In this document: in pieces, positions 25,118 through 33,003 of the stretch | Position numbering within the stretch: the first letter of the stretch is position 1 | Layout of the letters: every line of letters begins with the position of its first letter | Origin: Pseudomonadota bacterium | GTDB taxonomy: Bacteria > Pseudomonadota > Gammaproteobacteria > Steroidobacterales > Steroidobacteraceae | Length of the DNA stretch: 41,934 nucleotides | Direction: 5' to 3' | NCBI GenBank assembly: GCA_019352035.1 | Contig: JABBNZ010000032.1 | Coordinates: forward strand, 1 to 41,934 | Translations under genes and position numbers: made by a program | Notes under the pieces: generated by a model | Told to the model about the DNA's origin: nothing | The model's input: only the letters and a program-made list of their open reading frames with translations | Database searches by the model: none

Positions 25118-25938
25118 GGAACCTCCGCGGTGTGGATCGGATCCCTTGCAATGGCGGCGTGGATTTCGTCGGGAGCCTCGGCCGCGATGACGACCACCCG
25201 GCCGTGCACGCGCACGACGTCGATGTGATATCCGTAGAGCCGGCTCAGGACCTCGGTGCGCACCACCTCCTCGGGCTTGCCCGCGACGGCACTGCCGTTG
25301 GCCAGGTAGACGATGCGATCCATGACCGGCAGCAGGGCGTTCATGTCATGTGCGGATAGCAGCACCGAGGTCTCATACTCGGTCGCCAGCCGGCGCAGCA
25401 ACAGCACGATCTCGGCGACGCTGCGGACATCGAGGCTGGCGAGCGGCTCATCGAGCAGCAGCAATCTCGGACGCCGAACCAAGGCGTGGGCGATCAGCAC
25501 ACGCTGCTGCTGGCCACCGGAAAGCTCGCCGAGTCTGCGCTCGGCGAAGCCCGTGGCGCCGACGGCATTCAGCATCTGATCGACCCTGGCGCGCCGCTCC
25601 CGGGAGGGCAGGGGCAATCCCAGCCTGCCGCCATCGAAGCCGAGCGACACGACATCGCGGGCGCGCAAGGGCAGGTTCGGGTCGAACGAGATCTTCTGCG
25701 GCACGTAGCCCATCCCTGACACGCGACCGCTCGCACCCGCCATCCTCACTGCGCCGGATTGCGGCCGCACCAGGCCGAGGATGGTCTTCAGCAGCGTGGT
25801 CTTGCCCGAGCCGTTGGCGCCGATCAGCGCACAGAGCTCTCCCGGGGCCAGCTTGAAATTGACATCCCTGAGCACCGCTCGCCCGGACAGGGAGACGCTC
25901 ACATGCTCGACGCTCAGCAGCTCGGAGCCGGCATTCAT
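25114..25938 (-). CDS. znuC: ABC metal-transporter ATPase (ZnuC-like), 274 aa
   Basis: The start at 25938 overlaps the binding-protein stop (ATGA). Walker A is GANGSGKT (40-47), the Q-loop lies in YVPQKISFDP (79-88), the signature is ELSGGQQQ (138-145), Walker B is LLLLDEP (159-165) and the switch His is H197 in SAHDMN. All catalytic residues are intact. The C-terminal extension (about 225-274, HIDVVRVHGRVVVIAAEAPD) is modest. It powers the two permeases downstream. Confidence 0.85.
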   Translation of the reverse strand: MNAGSELLSVEHVSVSLSGRAVLRDVNFKLAPGELCALIGANGSGKTTLLKTILGLVRPQSGAVRMAGASGRVSGMGYVPQKISFDPNLPLRARDVVSLGFDGGRLGLPLPSRERRARVDQMLNAVGATGFAERRLGELSGGQQQRVLIAHALVRRPRLLLLDEPLASLDVRSVAEIVLLLRRLATEYETSVLLSAHDMNALLPVMDRIVYLANGSAVAGKPEEVVRTEVLSRLYGYHIDVVRVHGRVVVIAAEAPDEIHAAIARDPIHTAEVP

Positions 25939-26930
25939 CGCCTCGAGCCTTCGCTTGCGAGCGTGACGGTCGAGACCCCGCGGGTCACCGCTCGAATCAA
26001 CGCCTCGGTTTCTGCCTGCATCCACGTCTGATAACTATAGCCCGGCGTGGGCATGGTCTCGTAGACGCCAACGACCGGAATCCCGTTCTTCCTCGCGAGC
26101 TCGAGAAACGATTCCGTCAGCGGATTGGACACCTGGCGGTTGTAGATGAGCGCCTTCACGCGGTGCCCGGTCAAGAGCGCCTCCTGCGTCGCGACGTCCT
26201 GGGGCGAGGGATCGTTGCCGTTCATGATCGCGAGCTGCAGGCTCTGCGGCGTCAGAATGGTGCAGCCGGCGGCCTCGAGCAGCGCGTCCGCGACCGGCTC
26301 GGTGACCGCCACGGGGGTCCCCGCGTTCTTCGCGGCGAACTCTGCGAGCGTCTTTTTCCATTTCGAGAGCGATGCATCGAATTTGCGCTCGTTGGCCCTG
26401 AAGTAGGCCTGCTGCGCGGGCTCGATGGCGGAGAGGGCAGCGGCGATCGCCCGCGCCACCGCCGGCATGGTCTTCGGGTCATACCAGAGGTGCGGGTTCG
26501 AGGTATCCCGGGGCAGCCCCAGGACGCGGCGCACCTCGATCACGTGGCGCCGCGGGTTCTCAGTGGCCGCGATGATCCGGTCGACCCAGGAGTCGTAGCC
26601 CAGTCCGTTCTCGACGATGAGATCGGCGGCAGCGATCTCGCGCGCGATCGCCGGGCTCGCTTCGTACTCGTGCGGGTCGGTGTTTGGATTTGTCTCGATC
26701 GCCCTCACGCTGGCATGGGGGCCTGCGATTTGCGAGAGCACATCGGCGTACTGGCTCTCGATACCGATGGCGGTGACACCGCGTCGCTCGACGGTAGGGC
26801 TGCATGCGGCGCAGGTGACGGCGAGCACGGCCAGGAGAGCCGCGCTCCGGCGCCGGCGCCGGAGCGAGCCCGCGGCCGCGGGCTCCTGCCGGCGCAGCCG
26901 GCTGCACGCGCTTGGCTCGCGCTTTCCCAT
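25935..26930 (-). CDS. znuA: Metal-binding lipoprotein of the ABC importer (ZnuA/TroA type), 331 aa
   Basis: Start at 26930 with GGAGG four bases upstream. A basic N-region (LRRRRRSA) precedes LLAVLAVTCAAC, a likely lipoprotein signal with C43 modified. The four metal-ligand positions of the cluster A-I fold are visible as H87 (TDPHEYE), H147 (NPHLWYD), E211 (VTEPVAD) and E291 (VYETMP). The last two are Glu where ZnuA often has His or Asp. The His-rich loop of classical ZnuA is absent, so specificity could be Mn or a mix. Context (Zur operator and zur gene) argues for zinc. First gene of the four-gene operon. Confidence 0.8.
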   Translation of the reverse strand: MGKREPSACSRLRRQEPAAAGSLRRRRRSAALLAVLAVTCAACSPTVERRGVTAIGIESQYADVLSQIAGPHASVRAIETNPNTDPHEYEASPAIAREIAAADLIVENGLGYDSWVDRIIAATENPRRHVIEVRRVLGLPRDTSNPHLWYDPKTMPAVARAIAAALSAIEPAQQAYFRANERKFDASLSKWKKTLAEFAAKNAGTPVAVTEPVADALLEAAGCTILTPQSLQLAIMNGNDPSPQDVATQEALLTGHRVKALIYNRQVSNPLTESFLELARKNGIPVVGVYETMPTPGYSYQTWMQAETEALIRAVTRGVSTVTLASEGSRR

Positions 26931-26978
26931 CTGGCCTCCGAGATCTGTCCGAATGAGTGCCCGTCGGATGATGGGCAA

Positions 26979-26993
26979 TGTTATACTATTACA
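26979..26993. promoter_or_regulatory. Zur operator between zur and the metal-ABC operon
   Basis: TGTTATACTATTACA is a palindrome with one mismatch (TGTTATA / TATTACA) and fits the proteobacterial Zur box GTTATNNTATAAC type. On the plus strand it contains a -10-like TATACT and lies just upstream of zur; on the minus strand it lies 49 bases before the binding-protein ATG. Zinc-bound Zur here would shut off both directions. Confidence 0.75.
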
Positions 26994-27030
26994 CATGGTA
27001 CGGCGCGCGCCAGGCATCAAGCCCGCAGGA

Positions 27031-27516
27031 ATGCACGAGGCAAATGAACGGCCGGACCGCCGGCACGATCATGCGGGCTGCGTCCGGCGCGCCGTTTCGG
27101 CGGCCGAGGACGTATGCACCCGGCGAAAGGTCAGCCTCACTCCGCTGCGCAGGCGCGTGCTGGAGATCGTGTGGCGGGGGCATGGGCCGATCGGCGCTTA
27201 CGAGATTCTGGCCGAGATCGGCAAGGATAGGGAGAAGGTGGGGCCGCCGACGGTCTATCGGGCCTTAGAATTCCTACGGGACACGGGCCTGGTGCATCGT
27301 CTGGATGCCTTGAACGCCTTCGTCGGCTGCGATCATCCGGATGAGGGGCACGCGGCGCAGTTTCTGATCTGCTCGAAGTGCCGCCGGGTCACGGAAATCG
27401 AAGATCCGGCTCTGACCCGCGCATTGCGCGGCCGCGCCCGCTCGCTCGGCTTTCGTTTCGAGAGTGGCGCCGTGGAGATCAAAGCCCTGTGCGACGATTG
27501 CGCCATCGCGGCTTGA
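27031..27516 (+). CDS. zur: Zur, zinc-responsive Fur-family repressor, 161 aa
   Basis: The winged helix is VSLTPLRRRVLEIVWRGHGP with GPPTVYRALEFLRDTGLVHR, the Fur-family recognition helix. The dimer domain has VGCDHPDEGHAAQFLICSKC and ends ALCDDC, giving the two CxxC structural zinc sites; the His cluster around GCDHPDEGH suits Zur. The N-terminal ERPDRRHDHAGC is also typical. The start at 27031 keeps the usual N-terminus; an in-frame ATG at 26995 directly after the operator would add 12 residues as a leaderless product, and neither has a well-spaced ribosome-binding site. It is divergent from the metal ABC operon and shares its operator, so it is likely autoregulated. Confidence 0.88.
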   Translation: MHEANERPDRRHDHAGCVRRAVSAAEDVCTRRKVSLTPLRRRVLEIVWRGHGPIGAYEILAEIGKDREKVGPPTVYRALEFLRDTGLVHRLDALNAFVGCDHPDEGHAAQFLICSKCRRVTEIEDPALTRALRGRARSLGFRFESGAVEIKALCDDCAIAA

Positions 27517-27664
27517 TCGGCATCCGAAAATCTACGTAAGGGACCCGATTCGCCGGTAAGCGCACTGCGGCGTTTCGCATCGGCCGCGCCGGCCGATCTG
27601 GTTCCGGACAGCAATTCCACCACTCCTCACGTGCTGGTTCACGGAGTGAGCAACATCGGCGTGA
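27517..27664. other. Gap after zur
   Basis: No gene or terminator hairpin with a T-run is visible. Together with 27839-28120, which is also empty, it surrounds the outer-membrane protein remnant. Confidence 0.4.
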
Positions 27665-27838
27665 GTGCTTCGAGCCCGGGTCGAGAGCCGAGGGTGCGAT
27701 GCCGGCTTCGGGCTGCGATTGGGCAATGCGCGGACCAGCCTCGGCAACGTCATCCATGTGGACCTCGCCTTTCCCTTCGATGGCGATGCGAGCATCAGGC
27801 GGGTGCAGTTTCTGGTGGAGACGCGGCGGGAATTCTGA
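27665..27838 (+). pseudogene. C-terminal tail of an outer-membrane beta-barrel protein
   Basis: The frame ends GFGLRLGNARTSLGNVIHVD, LAFPFDGDASIRRVQFLVET and RREF, followed by TGA at 27836-27838. A terminal amphipathic strand with a final Phe is the BAM signal of outer-membrane barrels, and the phrase matches the end of BamA/surface-antigen-like proteins. Only about 55 codons remain open, with no start, so the gene's 5' part has been deleted. Confidence 0.6.
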
Positions 27839-28120
27839 CCGGGTGCCGCAAGTCTCCCGAGTGCTTCGGCGCCGAACGACAGGTTCGCGGGTCGTTCTGC
27901 GAATGAAAGCTCACGGCATGGCCATGTTGCGACCGCTGGACGAGTTCTACGCCGGAGGGGGTCTTGGCGCTCGCAGCCGACCGCGACCATGCCGTGAGGG
28001 AAACGGAAAGCCGCAGTCATGCTCGCACGGCGCGTGTCGTTTCCCTATACGCACAATCCACGACTTCGCTGCGCAGAGCGGCCCATGCCTGCAACGCCGC
28101 TCGTCGGAATGGCAAGCGTC

Positions 28121-30181
28121 TCAGGACGAGGGAGTGTTCTGCGCCACTTGTACGGCCGGCCGGCCGTGCACGAGTGGTCCGCCGTGCCGCGCGAGTTCCC
28201 TGTTGATGAGTCCCTGCAGGCGGGCGAGGATTTGCGGCCGCTCTTTGGCAAGGTTCACGTGCTCGTCTGGATCCGTGGCGAGATCGTAGAGCTGATCGTG
28301 CAGCGGCGGCATGAAGGGATAATGCAGGTGGCCCATGTAGTGGATGAGCTTCCAGTGGCCCTGGATCACCGCCACCGAGCCGGTCGTGAGCGCCGCATAA
28401 CGCGGATTCTGCTCGAAGTTCATGCTGAAGGCCGGCCGGTGCGCCACCGGGTTGGCCGAGGAGGCGGAGCAGGCTCCCAGGAGAGCGCGGCCCTCCCAGT
28501 CCGCCGGCGGCGCAATCCCCGCGAGCGCGGCCACGGTGGGCGCAATGTCCACCTGTTGCGCGATGGCGTTGCAGCGTCTGCCGGCCGTCTCGTATGGCAG
28601 CTTGATGATGAGCGGGATGTGGATGATCTCGTTGTAGAGCCCTGGCCCGGTATGCGCGCCATAGCCGTGGGAGAAGCTCTCGCCGTGATCGGTGCTGACG
28701 ATCACCACGGTGTTGGGGCCGAGGATGTGCAATACGTGTTGCAGGAATGGTCCCGCGTAATGATCGACGTATGCGAGATTCTCGTCGTAGCGGGCCTTTA
28801 GAACGGCAATCTGCCGCGGCGACAGCTGTGAGAGCTGCCAGGCCCAATCCGGTTGCGTCAGGGCGGCGGTGTCATCCTGCCTGCTCGGATCGAAACGGCC
28901 CAGCCAGGGCGGCGGCGCTGCGTACGGCGAATGCGGTGGAAAGAGGTGGACCCAGAGGAAGAGCGGCCGGTCGCGCTTCACCGTCTCGAGCCAGTGGATC
29001 GCCGGATCGAGCGCCAGCCGCGGGTCGTGCTCCAGGTTCCCGCCTGAGCCTTCCATCCGGTAGACGATGCCGTCCAGAAATTCCAGCGGACGCAGCTCCG
29101 TTGCCGCGCAGACGTACCGCAGAGCCGCGGACAGGGCATCGTTGCAGATGAGGGTGTGACGAGAGCGGTCCATGCTGGTGAACTGGAAGTATTGCCCCAT
29201 TCCCTCGCGGGATGCGCCGGCGTAGACGTTGCTCGAGACATAGCCCAGCCGATAGCCGGCGCTTCGAAGTACGGCGGGAAGTGAGGTGCGCCGGGTGCTC
29301 GCCCTCGGCCACGTCGGTAGCTCCAGTGCACGGTGGGTCCAGGGGCGGGTACCTGTGAGGATGGACGCGACGCCCGGCGTGGTGAAGTTGGCGTTCGCAT
29401 AGGCGTGCTCGAATACCATCGCGCCGCGCGCGAAGCGGGCCAGCTGCGGGGTGGTCGGCCGCGAGTAGCCGTAGAGAGACATGTGTTGAGCAGAGAGCGC
29501 ATCCATCGTCAATATGACGATGTTGGGCCGTGGCGCGGCGGCGGGCGGTGAAATCGTAGCCGCCGTTTTGACGGGGCCGGCATCAGCGGACGGAGCGACC
29601 GGGATGCCGGCGGGGGCGAGGGCGCGATTGGCGGGCTGCAGCGCAAGCGCAGAAGCCGAGCGAGGCCAGCCGAACATCGGCAGGGCCGCGAGCGACAGTG
29701 CGCCGAGCATCGTGCACACCGCTGTGGTCGGCCACAGCCCCATGACGACGGAGCGGCCTGTGGCAGTGACCGCCGCAAGAGCGCCGACACTCACGGCGAG
29801 CCACCAGGCCCCGTCCGGTGAGATCGGCAGCGAGCTCCCGAATGTGCCCATCCAGGTCCTGAGGGAGTGCAGTACGTTTGCGACGATGATCGCAGCCGCG
29901 ACGCCGATGAGGGCGCTGCGGGCGATCTGCAGAATGAACGGCCCGGGCGGACGGCGGAGGAGCTCGAGCGCCCGCAGGCCGGCCGTCACCAGGCCCCAGA
30001 AAGGGATGAGCACGGCCCCGAGGATGAGCCATGCGGTCGCGTAGATGGGCAGGAGCCCGATCGGGCGGACGTCATAGAGGTACTGGTCGCAGTGGCTCGC
30101 GAATGCGAGCGGCAACGCGACCCCCAGCACTGCCGTGGCGGGCAGCGCCGCCACCCGCCACGCGCGTGCATCAGTGCGCAT
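28121..30181 (-). CDS. Membrane-anchored sulfatase-fold hydrolase or transferase, 686 aa
   Basis: The first 170 residues hold about four or five membrane helices, followed by a Pro/Ala linker and an alkaline-phosphatase-superfamily (sulfatase) domain from about residue 218. Metal ligands are D227 (ILTMDALS), D498 and H499 (VSTDHGESFSHG) plus nearby His. The nucleophile site reads NFTTPGVASILTG: Thr267 stands where sulfatases have the formylglycine Cys/Ser, and Val271 replaces the Arg of C/S-x-P-x-R. Thr is the nucleophile in LtaS- and EptA-like phosphoglycerol/phosphoethanolamine transferases, so a transferase or phosphodiesterase acting on envelope lipids or glycans is at least as likely as a sulfatase. 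Weak ribosome-binding site at the only good ATG. Divergent from the multicopper oxidase. Confidence 0.8.
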   Translation of the reverse strand: MRTDARAWRVAALPATAVLGVALPLAFASHCDQYLYDVRPIGLLPIYATAWLILGAVLIPFWGLVTAGLRALELLRRPPGPFILQIARSALIGVAAAIIVANVLHSLRTWMGTFGSSLPISPDGAWWLAVSVGALAAVTATGRSVVMGLWPTTAVCTMLGALSLAALPMFGWPRSASALALQPANRALAPAGIPVAPSADAGPVKTAATISPPAAAPRPNIVILTMDALSAQHMSLYGYSRPTTPQLARFARGAMVFEHAYANANFTTPGVASILTGTRPWTHRALELPTWPRASTRRTSLPAVLRSAGYRLGYVSSNVYAGASREGMGQYFQFTSMDRSRHTLICNDALSAALRYVCAATELRPLEFLDGIVYRMEGSGGNLEHDPRLALDPAIHWLETVKRDRPLFLWVHLFPPHSPYAAPPPWLGRFDPSRQDDTAALTQPDWAWQLSQLSPRQIAVLKARYDENLAYVDHYAGPFLQHVLHILGPNTVVIVSTDHGESFSHGYGAHTGPGLYNEIIHIPLIIKLPYETAGRRCNAIAQQVDIAPTVAALAGIAPPADWEGRALLGACSASSANPVAHRPAFSMNFEQNPRYAALTTGSVAVIQGHWKLIHYMGHLHYPFMPPLHDQLYDLATDPDEHVNLAKERPQILARLQGLINRELARHGGPLVHGRPAVQVAQNTPSS

Positions 30182-30382
30182 GTTCGCATTCCGCTGACTT
30201 GATCGGCGATCTCACCCGGCAGGTCGCAGCAACGGCCATGCCCACCAACATGGCCTCGAGCTGCGCACCGGTGGAAGCCGTACCGCAGGGAAGGCCGGCC
30301 GTCCATTGCCAGCCACTGGCGGCTGGTACAGAATTCAACGACATCACGGGCGCTGGCTGGGCGAAAGCCGCCGCCGCTCGAA

Positions 30383-30416
30383 GCACATGGATCGCGAGCT
30401 CGAGCGATCCATGTGC
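30383..30416. repeat. Perfect 13-bp inverted repeat upstream of the multicopper oxidase
   Basis: GCACATGGATCGC (30383-30395) and GCGATCCATGTGC (30404-30416) are exact complements around an 8-nt centre. The repeat lies in the 280-base gap between two divergent genes, 46 bases before the oxidase start. No T-run follows directly. It may be an operator for a dimeric regulator or an RNA hairpin in the oxidase leader. A second, 7-bp repeat (GGCCATG...CATGGCC) lies at 30234-30255. Confidence 0.65.
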
Positions 30417-30461
30417 GCGCTATTATTTCCATTTAATTCACAATCTTACATAGGATTCCTC

Positions 30462-32060
30462 GTGCTGCGACGCGAATTCCTTCAGGGTGCGCTGACTCTC
30501 GGTGCGGGCGCGATGAGCTGGATGCTGGTGCCGAAGCTATCGGCGCGAGAGGCGGCTCGCGAGCAGGTGGACGTCACGCTCGTCGGACGTCCGTACCGTT
30601 TTCCCGCCGATACGGGCGCCAGTTTCAACGGGCTTGCCTACAACGGGCGAGTACCCGGGCAGTTGCTGCGCGTGCGGTACGGCCAGAGGTTGCGCGCCCG
30701 ATATCTCAACCGCACCGGCGGTCCGAGCACGATTCACTGGCACGGCATGATTCTGCCGAATGACATGGACGGAGTGCCGGATGTCACACAGAAGCCGGTC
30801 CCGAACGGCGGCGAATTCATCTACACCTTCAAGCCGGATCCTCCCGGATTTCGCTGGTATCACTCCCATGTGGGCGATCAGATCGCCCTCGGTCTGTTCG
30901 GGCCCTTCCTGATCGAGGACCCGGGCGAGGCGCAGGCGGATGTCGAGGTCGTGCTGGTGCTGCACGATGTGCCGGACATGAGCAGCTTCAGGGCTGCGCT
31001 GGCGGGCAAGAGCACCGCGGCAATGGATATGCCGCCCGGCGCGGGCGGCATGGCAGGGGGCATGGCCAGGATGAGCGGGCACGGCGCATCCTCGATGAAG
31101 GGCATGTCGGGGATGTCGGGCATGTCGGGGATGTCGGGCATGCAGGGCATGTCAGGGATGGGTGACATGTCCGCAATGCCGGACAGGGCCGGGATGGCGA
31201 GCCGCGGCGCGATGGGCGACGAAGTCGCTTATCTGTCGCATTGCTTGAGCGGTGCAGCCTATCCGCATACGCGCCCGCTCATGGTCCGGGTTGGACAAAC
31301 CGTCCGGCTACGGATTTTGAACGCCAGTCCGACGTTGACGCACTACGTACGGCTGGGAGGGCAGCAGCTGAGGATCACGCACAGCGATGGCAATCCATTG
31401 CCTCGCGCGGTCACGGTGGACGCACTGCGAGTCGGAGTCGGCGAGCGCTATGACGCCTGGTTCGAGGTCACCAAGCCTGGCGCATGGCTGCTGCAGAGCT
31501 TGATGGCAGACGTGCATGACCGGCGGCAGGCGGTGCTCATCCGCACGCCCGATGCGCCAGAGCACGAGCCGGAGCTGCCGCCTGCATCGCTGCAGGGTGC
31601 GACCTGTTTCGACTATCTGCTGGCCGGAGGTGAGCTCGCCAGCGGCGCCGAGACCGGGACGTCCGCGGGATCGGCCAACTCCCATGGGCGGCCTCTCGTG
31701 CGGGTCGACTTGACGCTCGGAGGGGGCAGGCCCGGCGACTGGCGCTGGACGATCGACGGGAAGATCTGGCCGCACACTCCAAAGGTGCAGGTGCGGGCGG
31801 GCGATCAGGTGCTGATCCGCTTCCAAAATCCCAACGACATGGACCATCCCATGCACCTGCACGGCCACATCTTCGAGCTGGTCGAGGTCTCCGGCAGGCG
31901 GCTCGCGGCTGCGCTGCGCAAGGATACGGTGCTGGTCCCCGCGCACGGCAGCGCCACCTGGCGGTTCATCGCTGATGCACCGCCTGGACGCTGGCTGCTG
32001 CACTGCCACAACCTGGTCCACATGATCGACGGCATGATGACCGAGGTCGATTACATCTAG
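30462..32060 (+). CDS. Tat-exported multicopper oxidase with Met-rich insert, 532 aa
   Basis: The GTG at 30462 has AGGA about seven bases upstream and yields MLRREFLQGALTLGAGAMSW, a twin-arginine signal, as expected for an enzyme folded before export. Three cupredoxin domains carry all four copper motifs: HWHG (92-95), HSH (134-136), HPMHLHGH (462-469) and HCHNLVHMIDGM (514-525), so the type 1 site and the trinuclear cluster are complete. Residues 188-252 are Met-rich (GMSGMSGMSGM) and resemble the CopA/PcoA and CueO inserts that bind Cu(I). Likely role: periplasmic oxidation of Cu(I) for copper tolerance. No copper efflux gene adjoins. It converges with otsB, with four bases between their stops. 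Confidence 0.9.
   Translation: MLRREFLQGALTLGAGAMSWMLVPKLSAREAAREQVDVTLVGRPYRFPADTGASFNGLAYNGRVPGQLLRVRYGQRLRARYLNRTGGPSTIHWHGMILPNDMDGVPDVTQKPVPNGGEFIYTFKPDPPGFRWYHSHVGDQIALGLFGPFLIEDPGEAQADVEVVLVLHDVPDMSSFRAALAGKSTAAMDMPPGAGGMAGGMARMSGHGASSMKGMSGMSGMSGMSGMQGMSGMGDMSAMPDRAGMASRGAMGDEVAYLSHCLSGAAYPHTRPLMVRVGQTVRLRILNASPTLTHYVRLGGQQLRITHSDGNPLPRAVTVDALRVGVGERYDAWFEVTKPGAWLLQSLMADVHDRRQAVLIRTPDAPEHEPELPPASLQGATCFDYLLAGGELASGAETGTSAGSANSHGRPLVRVDLTLGGGRPGDWRWTIDGKIWPHTPKVQVRAGDQVLIRFQNPNDMDHPMHLHGHIFELVEVSGRRLAAALRKDTVLVPAHGSATWRFIADAPPGRWLLHCHNLVHMIDGMMTEVDYI
31101..31136 (+). repeat. 18-bp tandem repeat coding Gly-Met-Ser units
   Basis: GGCATGTCGGGGATGTCG occurs twice without change, and a degenerate third unit follows to about 31160. 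It encodes the GMSGMS part of the Met-rich insert of the multicopper oxidase and could change length by slippage. Confidence 0.8.
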
Positions 32061-32064
32061 GGGA

Positions 32065-32844
32065 TCAGAGCTGTCGCGCCAGGCGACCCGCGGGTTGGCG
32101 CCTCATGCTCGTGTTCCGCTCCCTGAGCCACGCGATGACGCCGGATACGGTTGCAAACTGGAATCGGGCGGCGGAGCGCGCCTGTCGGCCGACGCGAATC
32201 GAATATCCGCCGAGCGCATTGACGGCGTCGAATCCTTCCTCGTCGGTATCGTCGTCGCCGACGAACACGGGCGTGCGGCCGGCGAAGGGAGCCTCGCTCA
32301 TGAACGATTCGATGGCCGCGCGGATCGAGCAGCAGCTCGGTGTGAGCTCGTAGACGCACTTGCCGGTCCGCAGCTGAAAGTGCGGCTCCAGCGCCGCGGC
32401 CGCCGACTCCATCATCTCCCGCGCCTCCACCTGCAGGTGGGGCGCGCGACGATAGTGCAGAGCGAGCGCGGTCGTTTTCCGCTCCAGCACCAGGCTGGCG
32501 CGCGTGTGGATGCGGGCGCGCAGCTGTCCGGAAACCGGCTCGAGGACTTGGTGATCGACCTCGGCGCGGGTCACGTGTCCCTCGGCATCGCGCCGCTCGA
32601 AGCCATGCTGGCCGCAGGCGGGAAACCGGCTGGGCGCGAAGAGGCGGTCGAGATCCTCGAGGCTGCGTCCGCTCACGAGCGCCAGCGCGCCGTTTTCGCG
32701 GTGCGAGGCAAGCTCCAGGGTGTTGCGCAGGGCGGCAGGCACCCGCACGGCATCCGGCGACGCAGCGAGCTCGAGCAGCGTGCCGTCGACGTCCAGGAAC
32801 AGCGCGAGTGCGCGCTCCGGAATGAACCTACCCCGTAAAGTCAT
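32065..32844 (-). CDS. otsB: OtsB, trehalose-6-phosphate phosphatase, 259 aa
   Basis: OtsB removes the phosphate of trehalose-6-phosphate to release trehalose. HAD motif I is FLDVDGTLLEL (D18 nucleophile, D20 acid/base), motif II lies in LVSGRSLEDL, and the metal motif is FVGDDDTDEEGF. The cap domain carries ACGQHGFERRDAEG and KCVYELTPSCCSIRAAI, typical of the family (the latter usually reads K.VxEL.P....K). Length is standard. No otsA (synthase) lies in the window; TreT at 5677-6960 makes trehalose by another route. A weak ribosome-binding site is present, and no upstream partner is close: the next gene ends 147 bases away. Confidence 0.9.
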   Translation of the reverse strand: MTLRGRFIPERALALFLDVDGTLLELAASPDAVRVPAALRNTLELASHRENGALALVSGRSLEDLDRLFAPSRFPACGQHGFERRDAEGHVTRAEVDHQVLEPVSGQLRARIHTRASLVLERKTTALALHYRRAPHLQVEAREMMESAAAALEPHFQLRTGKCVYELTPSCCSIRAAIESFMSEAPFAGRTPVFVGDDDTDEEGFDAVNALGGYSIRVGRQARSAARFQFATVSGVIAWLRERNTSMRRQPAGRLARQL

Positions 32845-32951
32845 GCCTCAGACGAATGACCGGCAGCCAGGGCTGCGACGGCCGAACCGTATTCGGCCCC
32901 TACCATAGCGCCGCCCAGTGCCCCGCGCCAGGCCGGAAAGCCCGCGGACAA

Positions 32952-33003
32952 CGGGAGGCCTTCACACTCCCGAGCATCGGGAATGCTCGCGCTAGGCCTC
33001 CCG
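32952..33003 (-). terminator. Nested hairpin at the end of the REC-PAS-GGDEF gene
   Basis: An outer perfect 10-bp stem (CGGGAGGCCT at 32952-32961, AGGCCTCCCG at 32994-33003) encloses an inner 7-bp stem (CGAGCAT, loop CGGGA, ATGCTCG at 32971-32989). It overlaps the stop of the upstream gene by about 10 bases. No T-run follows, so it is either a Rho-type or weak terminator or a transcript stabiliser. Confidence 0.5.

Noticed and set aside
26617-27030. Longer N-terminal extension of the zur reading frame
   Set aside because: It would run through the Zur operator and deep into the antisense of the binding-protein gene; the Fur-family fold starts after 27031.
31101-31160. Repeats that might be taken for a small CRISPR-like array
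   Set aside because: Units are 18 bp, directly adjacent, in frame, and code the Met-rich loop of the oxidase; there are no spacers.
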